DNA of 64,000 nt from Yeosuana aromativorans (GCF_014646655.1 NZ_BMNR01000001.1:407382-471381); one strand, 5' to 3'. Numbered from the stretch's first letter, positions 23,176-32,652 are shown. Numbers and translations: made by a program. Notes: generated by a model not told the origin, from the sequence alone.

Positions 23176-25146
23176 TTAAAACGATTGTATCAAACTTTGC
23201 AAACTATTGTTAATGTCAGGATCGCTCCTGTAAAATTGGCTAATAATGTGTTGTTGATATTGATCTATTGCTAACGCCATTGAGCCAATATTGATGTCAT
23301 ACGGATTCCAATTGGGAACTGGAGTGTTTAGGTTTTGGGGCAAGTTGTTGATTCTTATATTGTCTGGCAAGCCCAAAAGCGGATGGAAATACCCCAAAGC
23401 CACATAAGCCCTTAATGCTTCCAGAGCCTTTGAGGGTACAAAAGGCAAGGCCAATGTGGCACCGTAAGGTGCTGGCGATTCTTGAATGACTTCACTTTGA
23501 TTAGCCCCCGAAACAAAAGACCCTTGATTACTGATGTAGTTATCCCAATTAACGAAACCGTTATTTTCTAAATTTGACAAGGTGCCACAGGCCGTAAGCC
23601 CCATCAACGGTTTGCCAAACCTTGATTGTGATGCCGTTGCATCCATCGTAAACGCGCTGGTACTATTGGTTTTGTAAGGTTCAACGGGACCTGTCCAGAG
23701 TTGCATCCAATTATATGTGAAGCCAGCACCAAACCAACTTACATAGTACCCATTTTTCTTTTCTCTAACTATTCTATTTAAATCAAGATTATTAGCTTCT
23801 CCAGAAGCTAAGGCCTCTAGATAGACCAATTCTGTTTCTTCTGAAAAGGCATCACCCCAAACCTGTCCGTTTTTTTGGCCGTTAGCGGCATTCATTCCCT
23901 TGGAGATTCTTCCGTATTTATATGAATCATTGGCATCATTGTAAATGACTTTTTCCCATTGGGGCCTGTCCAACAATTCATTGCATAACTGTAGCATATC
24001 ATCCTCTGAGGCATACCGCTGTCTGACCGCTCTCAAACCTGCTGCGCAAATGGCCCAATCTATGGTACTAATGGCAGCAGCATTATTTTGAAATAGGCCA
24101 GTACCATTGGCATTATAGTAGTGCAGAGGAAACCCATAAATACCACCTGAACCATCAAACCAATTTTGGGATTGCTGCCATTTGAGCATGGCGAATATTC
24201 GGTCTCTTACTTGTTGCGAATCCATCAAATGGGCGTCCTCGGCAAGTATATAGATGGCATACGCATAACCCATACCCGACAAAGATACCCTAGAGGTTTC
24301 ATCAGCCGATTCGAGCACCACCCCTCTACCATCACCCAAATCCTTGTAATTCCATAAAAAATAATTGATACTTGATTTTTTAAGCCATTCCAACAATTGG
24401 ACATCATCAACCGGAGGTTGAAAAGGTTGGGTATTTCCATTTTCCAAGTAAATATCATCTATTCCAATCGCCCCTTTTTTAAATGTCGATAAGTCTTGGT
24501 TTTTACCTTCAATTTTAAAAACTAAATGATGTAAATTTTGATCGTTAATAGACATTATAAAGGACTTCATTTCTTTGGTCGTTACCTCAAAGTCTTCACT
24601 TTTAATAAGATCTCCATTTATGCTATAGGCTTCCAACGTCAACGTTATGGACACGTCGTAACTAACGGCCTTAAAACTTACTCCGCTTAAGTTCTGTAAA
24701 AATGCACCGGGCACGGGCACGGGGTTAACCAATTTTCCGTATAGGGCCAAAACAAATTCAAAATAGTCGCTTTCTTTATTAATTCCCTCAAAGGATATTT
24801 TTTGCATGGCATTATAGCCATTCCTTATAATTTCTGATGATACCTTCGTGTATTGACTACTTCTGGTAACCCATTCTGAATTAACCTCGGTGCTTCTATT
24901 TTTTCCCATATCAGCCGTATATATGGCAATACCAGGATCATGATTGGGCGCGGCATATTCAGGAAGCACATAAGGTCCATCGGATGGCTGGTTACCTCCC
25001 CCTGTGCCTCCAATGGGGTCTGGCATAGGTGTTTTTCCAACGTCCCCTGAGCTACTACAGCTTGTAGTTAAGCACAAGAGGCACACCATCAGAAATTTAC
25101 TGATTTTTATGTTATTTGAAATACTATGTAGATAATATGGCATCAT
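23176..25146 (-). CDS. GH144-like / glucoamylase-domain glucanase lipoprotein
   Basis: A protein of 656 residues with lipidated Cys30 (LTTSC). Residues about 60-230 form a beta-rich N-terminal module. From about 245 to 640 the sequence fits the glucoamylase-like (alpha/alpha)6 domain (PF10091) used by GH144 endo-beta-1,2-glucanases: WLKKSSINYFLWNYKD, RVSLSGMGYAYAIYILAE, WFDGSGGIYGFPLHYYN, SEETELVYLEAL, APYGATLALPFVPSKALEALRAY and WNPYDINIGSMALAIDQYQ. The Ser-rich stretch after Cys30 agrees with surface display. It is the only endo-type candidate in the second locus and so best defines its substrate; beta-1,2-glucan is the leading guess but other beta-glucans are possible. It follows susD by 10 bp. 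Confidence 0.8.
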   Translation of the reverse strand: MMPYYLHSISNNIKISKFLMVCLLCLTTSCSSSGDVGKTPMPDPIGGTGGGNQPSDGPYVLPEYAAPNHDPGIAIYTADMGKNRSTEVNSEWVTRSSQYTKVSSEIIRNGYNAMQKISFEGINKESDYFEFVLALYGKLVNPVPVPGAFLQNLSGVSFKAVSYDVSITLTLEAYSINGDLIKSEDFEVTTKEMKSFIMSINDQNLHHLVFKIEGKNQDLSTFKKGAIGIDDIYLENGNTQPFQPPVDDVQLLEWLKKSSINYFLWNYKDLGDGRGVVLESADETSRVSLSGMGYAYAIYILAEDAHLMDSQQVRDRIFAMLKWQQSQNWFDGSGGIYGFPLHYYNANGTGLFQNNAAAISTIDWAICAAGLRAVRQRYASEDDMLQLCNELLDRPQWEKVIYNDANDSYKYGRISKGMNAANGQKNGQVWGDAFSEETELVYLEALASGEANNLDLNRIVREKKNGYYVSWFGAGFTYNWMQLWTGPVEPYKTNSTSAFTMDATASQSRFGKPLMGLTACGTLSNLENNGFVNWDNYISNQGSFVSGANQSEVIQESPAPYGATLALPFVPSKALEALRAYVALGYFHPLLGLPDNIRINNLPQNLNTPVPNWNPYDINIGSMALAIDQYQQHIISQFYRSDPDINNSLQSLIQSF

Positions 25147-25156
25147 GTTAATTTTT

Positions 25157-26893
25157 TTAATTGTAACCAGGGTTTTGTTCTAGATTACTTTTCAGAATTT
25201 CCTCAATAGGAATTGGCCATAAATAATGACTCGTTGGAAAACTTCTTTTGCCGGTTCCACCCTCAAAATAATAGTACCTGTAAGATTTGGCTCCGGTATT
25301 GGCGTCTTTCTTTACCTGGACCGCAATAATATCCTTAGCAAAATCTGCTTCAGCATCCAACCATCTGCGGGCATCATACCACCTATTGCCTTCAAAAGCC
25401 AATTCTATTTTTCTTTCATGCTTGATTTTTTCCAACAGATTGCCCGATGCATCAATGGGAGGCATGTTAACACTACCCCTAGATCTTACCTTGTTGACAT
25501 ATTCCACAGCCATAGGAAAATTATTCAAGTGATATTGGGCTTCTGCATAGGTCAAATAAAATTCAGCCAACCGCATATATATCCATGGTTGATGACTGGA
25601 TACACCAGCGTTTAACGACCAGCTTTCATCTAAAGATTTTCTAATACCGTAGCCCAGCATACTACCATTCCACCAAAAATCTACATTGGTATTTCTACTG
25701 TCTTTACCTCCATCCCAAAACTCCAAATCTCTATCTTTAAATGTTGTTCCATCATACAACACAGAATATCGAAGTCTTGGGTCCCTGTTTTGGTAAGGAT
25801 TGCTCGGGTTGTAATTGGTGGCCTTAGGATTGATAATGGGTGTTAAGTTATTGGGGCTGCCGGTATAACCCAAAACTGGTATCTCTCCGGAAGTTGTCTC
25901 ATATTGATCCACAAATTCCTGTCTGGGGTTTTCACTTATCCAACCACCGTCACCATTAGGGAAACGCCATTCGTCTATACTTTGTCCTCCCCTGTAATGA
26001 TAATAGTAATCTGATAACACATCTACGAGCTCAAAGCCGTACTGACCTAAAAACTGCTTAAAGAAAATCACACCTGAATCCATGGGGTTCAAAAACAAGC
26101 CCGGGTAATCATTTGATAGGCTGTACTGATTTAAATTGAACAATTCTTCACAGGCCTGGGAAACTTTTTGCCATCTGGTCTGGTCATTGGTTTTGTTAAA
26201 AAGTGGGCTGGCGTCAAACATCAAAGCCCTTATTTTTAAACCAATAGCCGCCCCTTTGGTAATCCTTCCAAAATCCTCACCAACGGCCTCGTCTCGATTA
26301 GGCAAATCTTCTATGGCTTGATCCAATTCATCAACTATAAATTGCACACATTCATTAAACGAAGCCCTGGGGACATTGAAATTTGAATCCAAATCAAATG
26401 TCTTCTTGATTAATGGTACGCCACCATATCTTGAAATGAGCTCAGTATAGAAATAAGCCCTCAAAAACCGGATTTCGGCAGTAAGTTGTTTAATCCGCTC
26501 TTGCTCCCCACCTTGGTAACTGGATATTTTTTCAAGGAAAATATTGTCATTTCTTATGGCTGTGTAGGCATCCAACCAAAATCCATTAAAATAATACATG
26601 TTCAAGGATCCCGATGTAAGACCTCCTTGGGTATATTTATCCAAAAACCTTGCTTCATGCATATGGTAGCTTTCATCGGTAATACCCGTCATACGCAACC
26701 CTCCGGCCCATTTACAAAAACCATGTGGCAACTCATCATACCTGTCATTAACGTAAAGTTCAATAAGGTTTAAATCTTGCCAAACATCAGCTTCAGAAAT
26801 AGCATCCAACGGCTTTAAATCTAAAAAGTCCTTGTTACAAGCCGTCATAGATAACATTAAAACCAGGATTATATAAAACTTTATTTTTTTCAT
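25157..26893 (-). CDS. susD: SusD-like glycan-binding lipoprotein (second locus)
   Basis: A protein of 578 residues with lipidated Cys19 (MTAC) followed by NKDFLDLKPLDAISE, a standard RagB/SusD start. Typical segments are AEIRFLRAYFYTELISRYGGVPLI, YMRLAEFYLTYAEAQYHLN, VNKVRSRG, IKHERKIELAFEGNRWYDARRW and LWPIPIEEI with a C-terminal NLEQNPGYN. It partners the STN-SusC encoded 10 bp upstream in capturing and passing on the glycan product of the GH144-like enzyme. Confidence 0.96.
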   Translation of the reverse strand: MKKIKFYIILVLMLSMTACNKDFLDLKPLDAISEADVWQDLNLIELYVNDRYDELPHGFCKWAGGLRMTGITDESYHMHEARFLDKYTQGGLTSGSLNMYYFNGFWLDAYTAIRNDNIFLEKISSYQGGEQERIKQLTAEIRFLRAYFYTELISRYGGVPLIKKTFDLDSNFNVPRASFNECVQFIVDELDQAIEDLPNRDEAVGEDFGRITKGAAIGLKIRALMFDASPLFNKTNDQTRWQKVSQACEELFNLNQYSLSNDYPGLFLNPMDSGVIFFKQFLGQYGFELVDVLSDYYYHYRGGQSIDEWRFPNGDGGWISENPRQEFVDQYETTSGEIPVLGYTGSPNNLTPIINPKATNYNPSNPYQNRDPRLRYSVLYDGTTFKDRDLEFWDGGKDSRNTNVDFWWNGSMLGYGIRKSLDESWSLNAGVSSHQPWIYMRLAEFYLTYAEAQYHLNNFPMAVEYVNKVRSRGSVNMPPIDASGNLLEKIKHERKIELAFEGNRWYDARRWLDAEADFAKDIIAVQVKKDANTGAKSYRYYYFEGGTGKRSFPTSHYLWPIPIEEILKSNLEQNPGYN

Positions 26894-26903
26894 TTGTTCT
26901 TTT

Positions 26904-29900
26904 TTAAAATGTTAAGCTAAGACCTGTTGATAATAATCGTTGTTGTGGATAAAACCATCCTGTTGACGAACTGCTCTCGGGGTCATTGATTTTTACCTTG
27001 TCGTAAATGATCAATAGATTATGTCCAGACACAAAAAACCTTAAGCTATCAAGTCCTAGTTGGTCCAAAAGTCTTTTATTGAAAGAATAGGACAGCTCAA
27101 CGTTTTTAAGCCTTAAAAAGGAATTGTCCTTGATCCAAATGGTGGACACCTCCCTAAAACTACTACTAGCCGTATCAAAGGCAGCTGGATACTCTGCATT
27201 GGGCGTTCTTAAGGCAGACCGCCATCTTTTTTCATAAAACTCAGATTGTTGGTTAATATCAAAAGGCCTGTAAATGGTCTGTGCCTGGGCCTGGCCTTGG
27301 AACAATATATTCAATGAAAAATCTTTCCACTCCAACCCCATGGTACACCCATAAACAATTTTAGGCGTGGGTGAATTTTGTAAGATGATTTGATCCTGTT
27401 CATTAAGCACCCCATCATTGTTTTTGTCAACAATCCTGACATCACCGGGCTGGGCATCAGGGAAATGGACCGAATTGTCAATCTCATCTTGATTTTGGTA
27501 AATACCGTCTGCTTGATACAACAAAATAAAATCTACTGGTTTGCCCGTTCTGCGTTGCCATTCCGGCACATTGGGCGGCTCATCAATAAAGATTATTTTA
27601 CTTTTGGCATAGGTAAATTGTCCTCCTATGGAATATTTAAACTCTTTAATGTTGTTTCTGTGCAGTACTTGGGCATCAACCCCCTGGTTGGAAACCCTCC
27701 CTATATTTTCATCGGGTAAGGTCAAGCCTGAATACACCGGTACCGAAGCATTTCTTGGTGCCAAAATATCTGAACGCTTTTCATAAAACGCATCAATGCT
27801 CCCGTCCAATAACCCTCTCTTTAAAGAAAAGTCCAGCCCTAAATTTATTTTTTCTGAAGTCTCCCAAGTAATATTGGGATTGGGGGTTGTCCCTGGGGTC
27901 AAACCATTAACTCTATTGGGGTTTTCCCCAAAAATATAGGAGTTGCCTATGTTGTAAATTTGAAGATATTGAAAATTATCAACCCTATCATTTCCCAACA
28001 GCCCCCATGAGCCTCTTATTTTTAACTCGTTTATCAGGTCGCTTTTGAAGAAATGTTCTTTGGATATCCTCCACCCCAATGTGACCGCGGGGAAAAACCC
28101 AAAACGTTTACCTTTCGGAAAATTTGCGGAACCGTCATAGCGCATGGTAATATCGGCCAGATATTTGTCATCATATCCGTAGTTTAATCTACCAAAATAA
28201 TTTTGCCTAGCCGTTTGAAAACCCTTTCCACCATTCTCTTTGTTTTCATCGGAGCCGCTAAATAGATAGGGGATATCTTCTGAAATCAAGTTTTGACGTG
28301 AAGCAAAGATATATTCCCCTTTTTGTTGATATTGTTCGTAAGCTATGAACGAACTGATGTTATGCTTTCCAAACTTTTGGTCGTACCCCAATTCAAAGTG
28401 AAAGGTTTTATTGAGTTCTTCTGAAAATTGTTGAAATAAGGAAATATTGCCCGTTTGATATTTTAAATTAACATAAGTTCTTGTTGTTTCATCGTATTGA
28501 TATTGGTCAAAAGGTTTAGAAAGGTCTTTTCTGGTAGTTGTGTAATAATCAATGGCTGCATAGCCTTTGGCATAAAGGCCCTTGGTTATGAAAGGCAAAT
28601 CCCAGTGCAATGAAAACTTCGAGTCAAATTTTTTGGTCTTGGTATTTTTGTTTCCGCTGTCACCATTAACCAAGCTAATTGGATTTCCAGAGGACGTTTT
28701 TGCTAGGAGTCCATTTTCAAAATAAGGAAACTCATAAGGCGCTTGAACAAATATTTGCCTAATGAGACCATCAGTATCTAGAGTTGGTCTATGATTATTT
28801 CCAAAACGTCCCGACAAATCAAAACCTAATTTAAGGTTTTTAGCCAATCGGGTATCAATATTTGACCTCATGTTGTATTGTTTGTACCCGTAGGCGTCAC
28901 CTGTGTAAATGGCATCTTGGTTTAAAAATTGTCCTGAAAGATAAAATTGTGTCTTTTCATTGCCTCCCCTTATGCTTAAAGCGTGTTGTAGTTGCGGGGT
29001 CCATTTGCTTGTAACCACATCCCACCAATCTGTATCTGCCCATTGGGAGCTGTCTATGCTTCCATCACGATATTGTCTAATGACATCTTGAAACTCCATA
29101 GGCCTTCCATTCCTGACATTGATTTCGTCAATCCATGTTAAATACTGACGGGCATTCATTAAAAATGGTCTTCTGGTAGGTTGGGCTAGTGAATAGCTTT
29201 GATTATAAGTGAATTGCGTTTTTCCTTCCTTTCCTCTTTTGGTGGTAATAAGTATGACCCCGTTGGCCGCTTGAGCACCATAAATGGCTGCAGAGGCATC
29301 TTTCAAAACAGAAATGCTCTCAATATCATTTGGGTTCAATCGCTCAAAACTACCTCGGTTGGGTATACCATCAATAACATATAGTGGCGTGTTGTTCCCC
29401 GTGGTTGCAATTCCTCTTATCAAGGTTGTTATTTCATCACTACCTGGCTCTCCACCTCTTGAGTTGATAATAAGCCCTGGGATGCGTCCCGTGAGATTAT
29501 TTGCTAGGTTGGCTGTTTGGCTTTCTTGAATTTCATCCGTTTTAATATCAGAAACCGCCCCGGTAAGGGTCACTTTTTTCTGAGTACCATAGCCTACCAC
29601 TACCACCTCATCAAGACTGGCGGCATCTTCTTTTAAAACGACCGTGATTTGGGTTTCTCCCTGCAAAGCAACCTCTTTTGTTTTGTAACCCAAATAGGAG
29701 ATGACCAATGTTGGGGCTTTACCCTTAATGACCAAATTGAATTTCCCATCAAAATCGGTTTGTGTTCCATTATTGGTCCCTTTTTCAATAATATTGGCAC
29801 CTGGCAAAGGTTGCCCGGCATCATCAGTCACCAGACCTTGTATGATATATTCTTGAGGTTTCAACGGCGTTTTTCCCTTGGTTTTTTCCTTAATCAAAAC

Positions 29901-30248
29901 GGCATTGTTCTCTGTGACACTAAATTCGAAATCACCAGATGACAAGCTTCGCCTTAACAGTTCATTGGCGCCTATGGTTCCCTTTTTTAATTGAACTTTT
30001 GGCAGCCCATCAAAAATCCCCTCTTCATAAAAAAAGGTATAATCGGTTTGATCCATGATCAAGTCAAAAACTTCATCAACAGTAAGCGTTTTATCTTCAA
30101 GGATTTTAATTTTTGAGTTTTGAGATAAAGCACTTTTTGGAGTTAAGGCAAAAACTACGGTACAGCATAAGAATATGAATGTTCTCATAATGATTAGTAA
30201 AAACCATTTTCTGTCAAGCAGACAGGAACGGATTAGTTTAATTTGCAT
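26904..30248 (-). CDS. susC: SusC-like TonB-dependent transporter with STN signalling domain (second locus)
   Basis: A protein of 1114 residues. The long N-terminus (RKWFLLIIMRTFIFLCCT) is usual for STN-type SusC proteins. An STN/secretin domain occupies about 45-125, a carboxypeptidase-regulatory-like domain about 133-215, then a TonB-box-like DEVVVVGYGTQ, plug motifs (NLTGRIPGLI, IRGIATTGNNTPLYVIDG, YGAQAANGVILITTKRG) and a barrel ending STGLSLTF. The STN domain is the part that contacts a FecR anti-sigma factor, and fecR lies directly upstream, so this transporter probably both imports the glycan and reports it. There is a structured 138-bp leader between fecR and this gene. Confidence 0.97.
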   Translation of the reverse strand: MQIKLIRSCLLDRKWFLLIIMRTFIFLCCTVVFALTPKSALSQNSKIKILEDKTLTVDEVFDLIMDQTDYTFFYEEGIFDGLPKVQLKKGTIGANELLRRSLSSGDFEFSVTENNAVLIKEKTKGKTPLKPQEYIIQGLVTDDAGQPLPGANIIEKGTNNGTQTDFDGKFNLVIKGKAPTLVISYLGYKTKEVALQGETQITVVLKEDAASLDEVVVVGYGTQKKVTLTGAVSDIKTDEIQESQTANLANNLTGRIPGLIINSRGGEPGSDEITTLIRGIATTGNNTPLYVIDGIPNRGSFERLNPNDIESISVLKDASAAIYGAQAANGVILITTKRGKEGKTQFTYNQSYSLAQPTRRPFLMNARQYLTWIDEINVRNGRPMEFQDVIRQYRDGSIDSSQWADTDWWDVVTSKWTPQLQHALSIRGGNEKTQFYLSGQFLNQDAIYTGDAYGYKQYNMRSNIDTRLAKNLKLGFDLSGRFGNNHRPTLDTDGLIRQIFVQAPYEFPYFENGLLAKTSSGNPISLVNGDSGNKNTKTKKFDSKFSLHWDLPFITKGLYAKGYAAIDYYTTTRKDLSKPFDQYQYDETTRTYVNLKYQTGNISLFQQFSEELNKTFHFELGYDQKFGKHNISSFIAYEQYQQKGEYIFASRQNLISEDIPYLFSGSDENKENGGKGFQTARQNYFGRLNYGYDDKYLADITMRYDGSANFPKGKRFGFFPAVTLGWRISKEHFFKSDLINELKIRGSWGLLGNDRVDNFQYLQIYNIGNSYIFGENPNRVNGLTPGTTPNPNITWETSEKINLGLDFSLKRGLLDGSIDAFYEKRSDILAPRNASVPVYSGLTLPDENIGRVSNQGVDAQVLHRNNIKEFKYSIGGQFTYAKSKIIFIDEPPNVPEWQRRTGKPVDFILLYQADGIYQNQDEIDNSVHFPDAQPGDVRIVDKNNDGVLNEQDQIILQNSPTPKIVYGCTMGLEWKDFSLNILFQGQAQAQTIYRPFDINQQSEFYEKRWRSALRTPNAEYPAAFDTASSSFREVSTIWIKDNSFLRLKNVELSYSFNKRLLDQLGLDSLRFFVSGHNLLIIYDKVKINDPESSSSTGWFYPQQRLLSTGLSLTF

Positions 30249-30297
30249 AAATTTGTAGTGTTAGTTTAGTTATTTAATTACTTGCTAATAAGACCTT

Positions 30298-30339
30298 GAG
30301 GGTAAAGTGGTAATCTTTGGCGAGACAAACTTTATCCTC
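30298..30339 (-). promoter_or_regulatory. Structured leader between fecR and susC
   Basis: Arms GAGGATAAAGT and ACTTTACCCTC (minus strand) form an 11-bp stem with one mismatch around a 20-nt loop, about 50-90 nt upstream of the susC start. In the plus direction the same stem is followed by a T-run, so it could instead block antisense reading. Confidence 0.45.
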
Positions 30340-30386
30340 TTTTTTTATTATTTCATGATGATTATTCTTTAATGTTAAAAAATGGC

Positions 30387-31559
30387 TTATCTTATAATGA
30401 TTGTTTTATCGGTTATCTCATAGTTATTTATGGTACTGGATTTCATAATGGATAATATTTCTTCAATACTTTGGTTCTTATTCAAGTTACCCTTAAACTT
30501 TAAAGACTCCAAAGACTTGTTTTCAAAAACGACTTGAACATCGTACCATCTTGCTAACACTTTCATGATCTCTTTAAGTGATTTGTCCTTAAAACTGAAC
30601 AGGCCTCTTCTCCAAGAAGTTTCAGTATCAACATTTACCTGTGAAATGGCCAAAGTATTGTTTGTTAAGTTCAGTTTTGATTGCTGGTTTGGTGCCAATA
30701 TTTTATTGCCTGACGAAGTACTGATGGCTACCACCCCTTTGACCAAAGTGGTATAAATTTCAGATTCATCCCTGTAGGCCTTTATATTAAATTCTGTCCC
30801 TATCACTTCTACTTTTTGGGATTTATTGTACACCTGGAATTTGGCTCCTTTGTGTAAAGTACTTGGAGAAACCTCAAAGTAAGCCTCACCATAAACCAAC
30901 TCTACTTTTCTTGTTTCTCCCTCAACAAAAGCTACTGGATATTTTAATTGGGACTCAGAATTTAACCAAACCTGGGTGCCGTCAGAAAGTTTTATAAAAA
31001 ACTGTCCCCCTCTAGGTATGGTCAAATAATTGTAGGCGATATCCTTGGGTTTTGTTTTATTCCCTTTATAAACAATCTCCTCACCGTTACTAATGGCGTT
31101 TTGGGTTTTTACCTCGTTACCTTTTTCTAAAGCAATCTGAGACCCATCCTGCAACGTAAGGGTTGCTTTATCGGTTCCAGGCACAATATTGTTTTTTACA
31201 TCACTCACTTTGTTTTGGTCAGAAGACGTTTGAGAATTAAATAAATCTCGCCTTATGGTGTAGGCAACAGCAAAAATCCCTACCAGAACAGCGGCAGCTA
31301 CATATTTAAAAGCTGTTGTTCTGTAAAATCTATGGAACAATGGTTTATCCCTTTTGATTTCTTTTAAAAGCCTATCAAGCACCCTGCTTGAATCTGGATC
31401 ATTTATACTGTAGATCACCGCATAATGGGTCTGCACATAGGCCTTGAACAGCTTTTCATTTGCAGGGGTTTCTATCCATTCAGAAAGTATATCCAGATCA
31501 GTTGATGTTGCTGATTTAGTGATATATTTTACGATGATTTTTTCTATTTTGGGAGTCAT
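30387..31559 (-). CDS. FecR-family anti-sigma factor
   Basis: A protein of 390 residues. The cytoplasmic part (1-80) would hold the sigma factor; one transmembrane helix follows (about 85-102, FKYVAAAVLVGIFAVAYTI). The periplasmic FecR domain (about 180-285) has YLTIPRGGQFFIKLSDGTQVWLN, GEAYFEV and VEVIGTEFNIKAY. The C-terminal DUF4974 domain (about 318-390) has RRGLFSFKDKSLKEIMKVLARWYDV and ends YEITDKTIIIR. It is divergent from the ECF sigma gene and upstream of an STN-SusC, completing a transporter, anti-sigma and sigma relay. Confidence 0.96.
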   Translation of the reverse strand: MTPKIEKIIVKYITKSATSTDLDILSEWIETPANEKLFKAYVQTHYAVIYSINDPDSSRVLDRLLKEIKRDKPLFHRFYRTTAFKYVAAAVLVGIFAVAYTIRRDLFNSQTSSDQNKVSDVKNNIVPGTDKATLTLQDGSQIALEKGNEVKTQNAISNGEEIVYKGNKTKPKDIAYNYLTIPRGGQFFIKLSDGTQVWLNSESQLKYPVAFVEGETRKVELVYGEAYFEVSPSTLHKGAKFQVYNKSQKVEVIGTEFNIKAYRDESEIYTTLVKGVVAISTSSGNKILAPNQQSKLNLTNNTLAISQVNVDTETSWRRGLFSFKDKSLKEIMKVLARWYDVQVVFENKSLESLKFKGNLNKNQSIEEILSIMKSSTINNYEITDKTIIIR

Positions 31560-31693
31560 TTAATACCTTTTGATCTTTACTATATTACAAAGCAAAAACT
31601 AACAACCCTTACTTTTTTGATAATTATTTTTAGTTTGTATTGATAATTTATGATATTTACACACTGATTAATGTGGATTTATAGTTTTTTATC

Positions 31694-32290
31694 ATGGCTT
31701 TTTCATACATCAATAATGAAAAACTAATTGAACACCTTAAAAAAGGTGATGAGAGTGCCTATGCCTATTTGGTATCAACCTACCATAAAAAATTGTTTGT
31801 ATATGCACTAAGCCTCAACAATGATCACGCTACTGCCGATGATATTGTTCAAAATGTTTTTTTAAAGACCTGGGAGTACAGAAATCGCCTTAACCCAGAT
31901 TATTCGATAAGCAGCTTTTTATATAAAACCACTTATAATGAATTTATCAACCAGTATCATAAATCCAGAGCTATTTCAAACTTAGAACGCAGCTACATTG
32001 AAGCCCTTGATACTGCCATTGATGAAGACAACAAAGACGTCATGGAACGTAAGATTGCTTGCGTAACCGAGGGTATTAAACACTTACCTCCCAAATGCAA
32101 GGAAACTTTTTTGTTGAGCAAGAAAGAAGGGCTCACCAATATTGAAATTTCGGAGTATCTAAACATCTCAATCAAAACGGTTGAGGGTCAACTTACCAAA
32201 GCCTATAATCTATTGCGCCAGCGCGTTGGGGACCAATTGAAAGAAATCTTATTTTTCTTTTTTGGGAAAACTAAACAAAACAGGATTTAG
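31694..32290 (+). CDS. ECF RNA polymerase sigma factor (Bacteroidetes family 1)
   Basis: A protein of 198 residues. Region 2 covers about 20-85 (YAYLVSTYHKKLFVYALSL, DDIVQNVFLKTWEYRNRL) and region 4 about 130-185 (LPPKCKETFLLSKKEGLTNIEISEYLNISIKTVEGQLTKAY, a helix-turn-helix). It lacks region 3, as expected for ECF factors. It diverges from fecR across a 134-bp gap that must hold promoters for both. It probably drives the susC-to-GH35 genes when the glycan binds SusC. It is the outermost gene on this side of the 44-bp direct repeats. Confidence 0.96.
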   Translation: MAFSYINNEKLIEHLKKGDESAYAYLVSTYHKKLFVYALSLNNDHATADDIVQNVFLKTWEYRNRLNPDYSISSFLYKTTYNEFINQYHKSRAISNLERSYIEALDTAIDEDNKDVMERKIACVTEGIKHLPPKCKETFLLSKKEGLTNIEISEYLNISIKTVEGQLTKAYNLLRQRVGDQLKEILFFFFGKTKQNRI

Positions 32291-32608
32291 TTTCATATTA
32301 TTTTTTGGTAAATAACATCAATTAATTCTATACTTCTTAAAATTCTCGGATTCCTTAAAAAATTTCTATTAAGACTTAATCAGCATTACTAGGATAATTA
32401 TTTTCTACTAAAAAAGGATAAGGCTAGCAATAAGTTCCAACGTGATGGTTTTGAGTTTACTCCAGCCTGTGTATTTAGCCTTGTATCTATACAATTAGAT
32501 TAAAGTAATCCGTTTTTTTTCTGGACAAGCAAAATTATATTTAATACAAATCGTTAACTTAATCCATTCACTAAATCAAGTTTAGACCAACATATTTTTT
32601 TTGAAAAC
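32291..32608. other. Gene-free AT-rich stretch between the sigma gene and tRNA-Leu
   Basis: A 318-bp stretch with no convincing gene, promoter or RNA. An open minus-strand frame at 32408-32494 (28 codons ending LELIASLILF) could be a coding remnant but is too short to judge. With the right copy of the 44-bp repeat it forms the right margin of the second locus. Confidence 0.5.
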
Positions 32609-32652
32609 AAAAACCTCCAACCAAAAAAGGTTGAAGGTTCTACAGTACTGAA
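32609..32652. repeat. 44-bp direct repeat, right copy (tRNA-Leu tail and terminator)
   Basis: Exact match to 18877-18920 in the same orientation. The last seven bases are the 3' end of tRNA-Leu; the remainder is spacer and a minus-strand terminator (stem AACCTTCAACC / GGTTGGAGGTT followed by TTTTTG) that ends the tRNA transcript. Confidence 0.9.
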
